Positions 1 through 17,500 of a stretch of 17,500 nt of DNA are shown piece by piece (the first letter of the stretch is position 1; every line of letters begins with the position of its first letter). This DNA is from Botryococcus braunii. Lineage: Eukaryota > Chlorophyta > Trebouxiophyceae. The notes beneath the pieces are model-generated. The model was not told where the DNA came from. It did no database searches and saw only the letters and a list, made by a program, of their open reading frames with translations. The DNA lies in assembly GCA_002005505.1 (NCBI GenBank), contig KV908519.1:82501-100000 (forward strand). Direction: 5' to 3'. The translations under genes and the position numbers were made by a program.

Positions 1-56
1 TCTGTGGACTGGGGTGCAGTGCACAACCCCATGGGTGTGGGCTTTGATGAACTCAC

Positions 57-485
57 TTTCCAAGCTTCTGACAAGCCTGAAATTCCAGGCGGTTCATTCC
101 GGAGCGCCGGTAGAAGAGACGCCACAGCTGTTCTTCATCCTCAGATTTGAGACGAATATGCCTCTCGTCCCAGAACAATAACAAAAGTGCTCCTGTATGG
201 ACTATGCAGCCCGCGGCCGCAAACGCTACAATTCCCACTGCGATCTGGCCATTGAAACCTGTCCAGTTGTTGAAGCCTGGCAGCCCCAAGGCTCCTTGCA
301 GCAGTAGGAAGATGTATGCGATTAAAAGCCAGAACCGTATCTGCATAACAGCTGCAATCATCAAAAAGAGCTCTACTTGATTAACACCTCCTGTCTGACC
401 CTTATGGGTGTGGCCAATGAAGCACCACGAGACAATGCATACAGTATTCACGCAGGCTACTCGCAGACAGTTGTAGTGAGGGCCA
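57..485 (-). CDS. Partial gene: multi-pass membrane protein, possibly Popeye-like (one exon)
   Basis: The open frame reads a Cys-rich stretch, then two strongly hydrophobic segments (around FLMIAAVMQIRFWLLIAYIF and IAVGIVAFAAAGCIVHTGAL). A charged juxtamembrane stretch follows, DERHIRLKSEDEEQLWR, leading to FYRRSGMNRLEF and KLGK. Hydrophobic helices followed by a basic R-x-I-R-L segment, an acidic E-E-x-LW stretch and an R-LEF motif match what I know of Popeye/CNBD-type membrane proteins, where a cytoplasmic cAMP-binding domain follows. That domain would lie beyond the left edge. The exon end is well supported: GTGAGT follows position 57 on the minus strand, leaving phase 2, with an immediate stop if read through. 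The start is less certain. I prefer the TGCAG acceptor before 485; alternatives start at 351 or 340, which would drop the Cys-rich part. Coding status is likely; the family is tentative. Confidence 0.45.
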
Positions 486-1427
486 CTGCAGGTTACCATT
501 CGTGGATTTGAGCATTCGGTAACACTTGCTGATGTGTATTGCAAGTTGCGGCTTGTGGTCCTAATTGTGGCACAACAGACTATCACAAAAAATTCGACAC
601 ATCAATGGGGCAGATTTTATTGTCGGATGGCAGTCTTACCAGAATAAGGTCACTGAAGAAGGCCGACAATAGAAAACAGACAGCAGAAATGGTTCCCCAG
701 CTCCCTTGAGCATAAATTAAAACGAGGTCCATGCACAGGATTAGAGTTGTGCAGCAGAGCTATTGGACCCTAGAATCGCTTAAAATGACCCACAAGCGCG
801 CAAAAGCGGCTGAACGCCGGGGTCCCGCCCCACCACCACGGCAAATCAAGAGCGCCTATTTACTATTCTGGGTCCACCCCACCGTGCACTTGCTCTGTTA
901 TCATCACTAAATAGCGTTTAAAAAAATTACAAATTGGGATTGTACTGACAGAGCATGACAAAAAACAGAAGAAGGCCCCCGATCGGTAAAAGGTTGAGGC
1001 GAGTACCAGTTGATCGGCTGCACATGAGATCTGAGTGATCAGATCATGTGATGGCCTAGCCGGGGGTGATGGCCTAGCCCAGGACGACCCCGAAGTACGG
1101 GCCCCGAACCGTACCAGTTTCCTTCTCGTACGCACATTATCCTTGTACTGGCGATGCCAGCCTGGCACTGCCAGGGTGGCTTTCTGGAAGGGTCTCGAAG
1201 GCGTCTACACTGTTCGCGATTCTCAGGGTCGAAGTATTTTCGTCATAGCGCTACCAGACATCGCAGAAGCCGGCTTCCCTCCCACCACAGACAAACGAGA
1301 GTAGTTGCATTATTCTATCCAGTTATCTTATACACAAATAACTTTTGAGAATTCGCATAACCTCTTGCAAGTCCAAGGGTTGCCTATGTTTGTGTAATCT
1401 CGACTTCGAGCGTGATTTCAAAGTCAC
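486..1427. other. Spacer between the divergent left membrane-protein gene and the Hsp20-like gene
   Basis: No convincing exon is seen. The stretch presumably holds upstream exons or the promoter of the left gene and the promoter/5' leader of the Hsp20-like gene. Open frames at 863-1168 (minus) and 1035-1304 (plus) have no recognisable domain and overlap each other. The only clear structure is a short direct repeat at 1048-1079. Confidence 0.5.
1048..1079 (+). repeat. 14-bp perfect direct repeat
   Basis: GTGATGGCCTAGCC occurs at 1048-1061 and again at 1066-1079, separated by four G residues. It follows a short GATC-rich palindromic stretch (TGATCA). It lies upstream of the Hsp20-like gene; a regulatory role is possible but unsupported. 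Confidence 0.8.
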
Positions 1428-6050
<4,623 letters not shown>

Positions 6051-6187
6051 AGTGGTTAGCGAAGCACAAACAGCTTAAGATTCATGTTAGTGGAGACTAA
6101 CCTTTCTGTGCTAGGTATATCTCTTGACCTTACTGCTCAATTTTGACGTCATCTTCAGTGCATATGCTCACATGTGGCTTATGGGAA

Positions 6188-6290
6188 TGAGCACTTTGAA
6201 AACCCCGGTCTGGGCATCTTTTTAAGCTGTGAAGCCGTGGGAAGCCTTTCTATTGGAGGCTGAGCACTACTAGGAATGCAGGTCTGGGCA
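6188..6290 (+). repeat. Diverged direct repeat around TGAGCACT / GGTCTGGGCA
   Basis: TGAGCACT plus GGTCTGGGCA occur at 6188-6195/6207-6216 and at 6261-6268/6281-6290, with similar but unequal spacing. This suggests an old duplication of about 30 bp. Confidence 0.6.
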
Positions 6291-6361
6291 ACTTCTGTCC
6301 AGAGAATTGTCCTGAGGGATGCTCAATAGTTGCAAGATCGTTACTATTATCGTTTAACATG

Positions 6362-6463
6362 GTCAGCTGAAGTGTTGGCCAAAATCACAACTGTCCTCGA
6401 GGTTGCTAAGTGTTTGCTTAAACGTTGCTGATCGACGTCGTCAGCCCAAGTGTTTGGCAAAAT
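6362..6463 (+). repeat. 24-bp imperfect direct repeat, 78 bp apart
   Basis: Copies lie at 6362-6385 and 6440-6463. They share GTCAGC, AAGTGTT and AAAAT in register and differ at only a few positions. Confidence 0.7.
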
Positions 6464-6871
6464 TTCGGGTCCCATGACAAGGGCACATGCATGTGATTGC
6501 AAGGATATGCTGATTATACAACCCTAACCATATGCATGCGCATGATTCAGTCGACTGCAATGTCTATCGTGGACCATGACGTTTTAGTCTGTGTACGCTC
6601 TGTCTAAGATCTCATAGTTTACGGCCTGCCTATAAAGAAGAAGTTACATCTTGAACATATACATGTGTCTCATCGAAGATCCCAGATGGGTGTGAGCACT
6701 GTATGACCATACCGTTTTGCGGACAATGTAATTTGAAGAGTTATTAATTCATTTTTTTTGCTTTGATGCATGGATTTCTCCTACATGGGACGGATTTCGA
6801 ATTCAAGTTAAACCGTGAAATTGAAGTAGTCGCATGCAGAAAAGAATTGATCCGACTTGGAAATATGTAAA

Positions 6872-7015
6872 TGATTAGGCATCAAATCACATTAATGCCA
6901 ACATTGGTCTTCAAGATCTCGATCATTATTATGGTCTTCATTGGTCTTCACGACCTTGATCAATACTAATTGGTCTTCATGAAGACCAATACTAATGTGA
7001 TGTAAGGCCTAATCA
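6872..7015. mobile_element. MITE-like inverted-repeat element (144 bp)
   Basis: The ends are TGATTAGGC (6872-6880) and its reverse complement GCCTAATCA (7007-7015). Complementarity continues inward through AATCACATTA / TAATGTGAT and ATTGGTCTTCA / TGAAGACCAAT. GGTCTTC occurs four times (6905, 6933, 6943, 6972), once in a perfect 22-bp palindrome at 6969-6990. CAATACTAAT is repeated at 6961 and 6987. No coding capacity and no clear target-site duplication are seen, so it is either an old non-autonomous element or a stand-alone palindrome. Confidence 0.55.
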
Positions 7016-7222
7016 ATTCCATGTTTCTAGACGGTGTGTTCATGCATGTAGGTCGACACTGTTCAACTTGATTTAGCCTCATGAGATCACGTGATCACGT
7101 CTAAAGAATGGCATTGTTCTTCTACCGGCGATAAAGGCAGACTTCGAAGTGAAACGAATGCTGCTGCCACCTATGCGCATTGCGACCGATAGGAGTACAT
7201 GCATGAGTACATAAGCTTATAA

Positions 7223-7310
7223 TGATAAGCACATATACATTCAGGAATCGATGCATATGATATCAAGCATGATGCCTGAATGTGGGTGAATCTTATACTG
7301 ATAAGCACAT
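7223..7310 (+). repeat. Direct repeat flanking an inverted repeat
   Basis: TGATAAGCACAT is at 7223-7234 and 7299-7310. Between them lies the inverted repeat ACATTCAGG (7237-7245) / CCTGAATGT (7275-7283). Confidence 0.7.
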
Positions 7311-7845
7311 TCTGGCATCACGCATAAGCCGGGTAATGCGTAACAGGCACTTTAACAGTATTGCAATACATTTCAGATCCGTTACACAGTTAATATGATA
7401 CATATATGTACTACATAGTTGTCCCTGTTTGTAATGCTATTGCACGTATGCCAGAGGTGCACACCTCAACTCCAAGCCTTTTCATGTTGACACCTAAATT
7501 ATGAATATTTTACTCATTCATATTGAATTGATATAAAATTAATACCGGTATTAATATTGAAAAAAAGTTCGAATCTTCTGCGAAATCAACCGTTTGGCGA
7601 GAAAGCACAGATACGACAGAAACATAGAACACAGGCTTGTATACATGTATCCATTTATACATGTTTCCATCTGTACATATGGAAAGCGTATGTTTGTGTG
7701 AGCGCCTGTGCCAGGGCGAGGGACCTCTGAGGGTCATGATAGGTCCCTTGCAAGCGACGGCGCTCTAGAGGCGGTCTGCGTGTATGTCAGGCTTAAAAAG
7801 AGCCGTCAAACAGTTGACTTCAGCATGATCATCTCATGAGAAGGT

Positions 7846-7920
7846 TTTTAATCCTGATCAGCGTTGAGCCTTCGTTTGATGATGATCAAACCAAGGCTCA
7901 ACGCTGCGCAGGATTTAAAA
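7846..7920. repeat. Long near-perfect hairpin (about 35-bp stem, 4-nt loop)
   Basis: The left arm (7846-7880) pairs with the right arm (7885-7920) around the loop GATG. By hand I find one mismatch near the loop (C7873), two at 7857-7858 and one bulged T (7916). The core GCGTTGAGCC / GGCTCAACGC is perfect. On either strand it would fold as a compact snap-back hairpin. Confidence 0.8.
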
Positions 7921-7937
7921 CTCTAGAGAGATCTCTC
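7921..7937. repeat. Overlapping palindromes next to the hairpin
   Basis: CTCTAGAG (7921-7928) overlaps GAGAGATCTCTC (7926-7937), immediately after the hairpin's right arm. Confidence 0.7.
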
Positions 7938-8002
7938 CGCAGATTACCAACACCGCGGCCATGTGTAGATGACTATTGGCAAGTCCTTTCAGCATTCAGA
8001 GA

Positions 8003-8026
8003 TGTGGATGATGGTGGTGGTGATGA

Positions 8027-8058
<32 letters not shown>

Positions 8059-8069
8059 ATGGTGGTGAT
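8003..8069. repeat. (GAT)n/(GGT)n trinucleotide repeat
   Basis: Runs of GAT alternate with runs of GGT. In one frame this reads as poly-Asp/poly-Gly, which explains the open frame there. Confidence 0.9.
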
Positions 8070-8176
8070 CAAAACCCCCGTAGTGCATTCAGTAAGTACC
8101 TCAGTCACGTTCGCCCTGAAACACATTCAGTTGGAGGAATGCAGAGTACGTACACTGCGTTATGAGGGACGACGAC

Positions 8177-8202
8177 GAGGCAGATCTGCCTCCTATAGGA
8201 GG
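8177..8202. repeat. Two adjoining palindromes
   Basis: GAGGCAGATCTGCCTC (8177-8192) overlaps CCTCCTATAGGAGG (8189-8202). The shared CCTC could pair in either of two alternative hairpins. Confidence 0.7.
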
Positions 8203-8376
8203 AGCAAGTGGAAGGGGGATAACGTATATATAATGGAAGACAATGAAGACGCCGCTGCACTGGAATGAGTTCTGAACGACATCCTAATCACTGTTATGTG
8301 GGTTTCCCCCCGTACATAGCGACTGCCGTACTCCCATCATGCAGCTCACTGAGACATGCCTATCACAGGACACACA

Positions 8377-8591
<215 letters not shown>

Positions 8592-8643
8592 GGTGCCCCC
8601 ACACATGAGGGAGGTGGAGGTAGAGAGGCGGTGTGCACTTTTT

Positions 8644-8657
8644 GGGGGGGGGGGGGG
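8644..8657. repeat. Poly-G run (14 G)
   Basis: A homopolymer run lying about 50 bp after the compound tract, between it and the deacetylase stop codon. Confidence 0.9.
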
Positions 8658-8944
8658 CGGTTCTCTCAGGACTAAATATTGGGGCGTCTGGCAGAATGAA
8701 ATGCTTTCCCTCCTGCGACTGCTTTCCCTCTTGAGATAAGGGCATGCTATTTTCGTATTCCCACAGGCCTCTCTCCTAGAAGCCAGCTAGGGTTGAAAGC
8801 AGCGAAACCGATACCTCCCTCCCTCTCTCCCTCCCTCCCTCTTTCCAGGCATAATATGCTGAAATGACTCTCGCATCACTGCCATGTGGGACGTGACAGC
8901 CAGCTTCCCGTCATCCTCTTCTAAACAACGCAATGCCAGATTCA

Positions 8945-16405
<7,461 letters not shown>

Positions 16406-16808
16406 CTTTCAACACCAGAAGACGAGTGCTCGAGACAAACGTCAGCACACGCCCGCTTCTTCAGACGCAAGACCTTCTGGAGGACCAGGCCACCTGGGAG
16501 ATGAAGTCGTTAGCAATAGTACTAATAATTTAAAACCATAGATTAGATGTTCACAGATGCCGACGTTGGGCAGGACACACCAGCGCCGACAGGCTTTGTC
16601 GACACGCCGCCTCATCCCATTCAGTGCCCACAGCACATGCGCCTTAAAACAATTGCTTGAACACGATTTACATTGCCTATGTGAGCGGAACTCTGACAAA
16701 ACGGACTATGTGACCCGGACTAAACATTTACAGTGGCAGGATCCAGGCCGGGAAATGGGATCCCCGCCGTCTCATAGATACCGATTCTGTACCAAAAATC
16801 CATAATAA
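16406..16808. promoter_or_regulatory. Candidate bidirectional promoter between HDAC and the right-hand gene
   Basis: This 403-bp stretch separates the HDAC ATG (minus) from the candidate plus-strand ATG at 16809. It has an AT-rich patch at about 16514-16546 (TAATAATTTAAAA) but no TATA box I would defend. Its role follows only from its position. Confidence 0.35.
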
Positions 16809-17491
16809 ATGGATTTCACGACACAGGTACTTTGGAACAGGAGCACAATCTCAAAACAACTTCTGTGCCTCCGGTACTCAGCTCGGCCGTCGTCCTACTC
16901 AAGGTAAATGCACCCTGTGGTCCTCCTTAAGCCTCGAAAGCAGACTCAACCACCTGAAACGTCTTGCACGCGTAAATCGTTGTTCTATGATGTGTCTGTC
17001 TTGTTCGAGAATACTCCAGCACTCCGAAAAGGTGCCTGGATTCTCTCACATGAGATCCACGTGCAAAAAGGTACTGGGAAGTGGTCGCCGAGGATGTGCG
17101 GGGCTACGCAAAGATTTCGTCATTAGATACGCTCGTGAAAGATGCTTATTCCCGTACTGGATGCTTTACATCAGGAACCCGACGGCCAGGCCCGAATCCC
17201 AGTGAGCGACCACTCGATACTTTACTTCCGCAGGAATGGAATTGCGAAGACTTGCCTCCCTCACTTGACTAGCAATTGCAAACATTGTCTCAGAGTTGCA
17301 GCGGTTGGGGCTTTGATCGCAATGCCGGCCGGGGCAACCTGCAACGGTCCTACAGTCCCCGTCTGTGGCCAAAGTCGACGCCCAAAAAGCACCAGGTTTT
17401 ATCAAAGACTTACACAGAACTTGAATGATTCAGCCACTCTGCGTTCCTCCGTTTCGCATACCTCCTTCGGTCCATCTGGTCCCACTTGCCG
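16809..17491 (+). CDS. Partial gene: unidentified protein with organelle-targeting-like N-terminus (two-exon model)
   Basis: Exon 1 is 16809-16903 (donor GTAAAT after an AAG) and exon 2 is 17234-17491 (acceptor ACTTCCGCAG, donor GTAAGG). Phases match (2 then 2) and the gene continues beyond the right edge. The joined 117 complete codons start MDFTTQVLWNRSTISKQLL and are rich in Ser, Arg, Lys and Thr. No acidic residue appears after Asp2 until near residue 93, and LRVAAVGALIAMPAGA is a short hydrophobic segment. That composition is typical of plastid or mitochondrial transit peptides, and the hydrophobic stretch could be a second sorting signal. No mature domain is visible. Overlapping frames (for example from 17142) are alternatives. 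The model rests on splice-site quality and composition only. Confidence 0.35.
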
Positions 17492-17500
17492 GTAAGGTGT

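Noticed and set aside
863..1168. Minus-strand open frame as an upstream exon of the left membrane-protein gene
   Set aside because: No matching splice phase, hydrophobic profile or family motif.
1035..1304. Plus-strand open frame of 89 codons ahead of the Hsp20-like gene
   Set aside because: No recognisable domain, no supported splice link to exon 1 at 1428, and it overlaps other frames of equal quality.
6872..7015. Confident DNA transposon call
   Set aside because: No target-site duplication or transposase could be found, so only a MITE-like label is kept.
7567..7575. GTTCGAATC resembling a tRNA B box
   Set aside because: No A box or cloverleaf arms could be placed around it.
7836..8165. 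Open frame of 109 codons with poly-Asp/Gly
   Set aside because: It spans a long hairpin and a GAT/GGT repeat; both explain its openness without a gene.

Overview
This window is nuclear DNA of a eukaryote. Protein-coding information is broken into short exons with GT-AG introns. Introns and spacers are full of long dinucleotide microsatellites, (GA)n and (CA)n, often fused as compound tracts. Homopolymer C or G runs of 12-16 bases also occur. The best-conserved gene is a class I histone deacetylase whose exons resemble the plant HDA9 / animal HDAC3 branch most closely. Several of its donors are GTGCGC or similar, and coding DNA is moderately GC-rich. I infer the green lineage, perhaps a green alga, but sequence reading alone cannot fix the species. 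No bacterial operon, CRISPR array, rRNA, tRNA or intact transposase gene is visible.

Layout, left to right. (1) Positions 57-485, minus strand: an exon of a multi-pass membrane protein whose arrangement suggests a Popeye-like/cyclic-nucleotide-binding protein; the rest lies beyond the left edge. (2) 486-1427: spacer. (3) 1428-6050, plus strand: a seven-exon model for a 677-residue protein with an N-terminal alpha-crystallin/Hsp20-type domain and a long, probably disordered, acidic tail. Intron 2 carries the first large microsatellite block. (4) 6051-8944: spacer between two convergent genes, with a MITE-like inverted-repeat element, a long hairpin, GAT/GGT repeats and a CT/GT/GC compound repeat. 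(5) 8945-16405, minus strand: the deacetylase in eight exons. All exon joins were worked out and conserved class I motifs read across every junction. One base is missing in exon 3. (6) 16406-16808: about 400 bp between two divergent start codons, a candidate bidirectional promoter. (7) 16809-17491, plus strand: two candidate exons of an unidentified protein whose N-terminus looks like an organelle-targeting peptide, running off the right edge.

The genes do not form an obvious pathway. The HDAC would act in chromatin, the Hsp20-like protein in protein quality control, the left gene in a membrane and the right gene possibly in an organelle. The most interesting structure is in HDAC intron 3: a decayed partial copy of exon 4 next to a 23-bp tandem array that appears to derive from the same exon segment. 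The frameshift in exon 3, the lost glycine in the PGTG loop and the unusual C-terminal tail also deserve checking.
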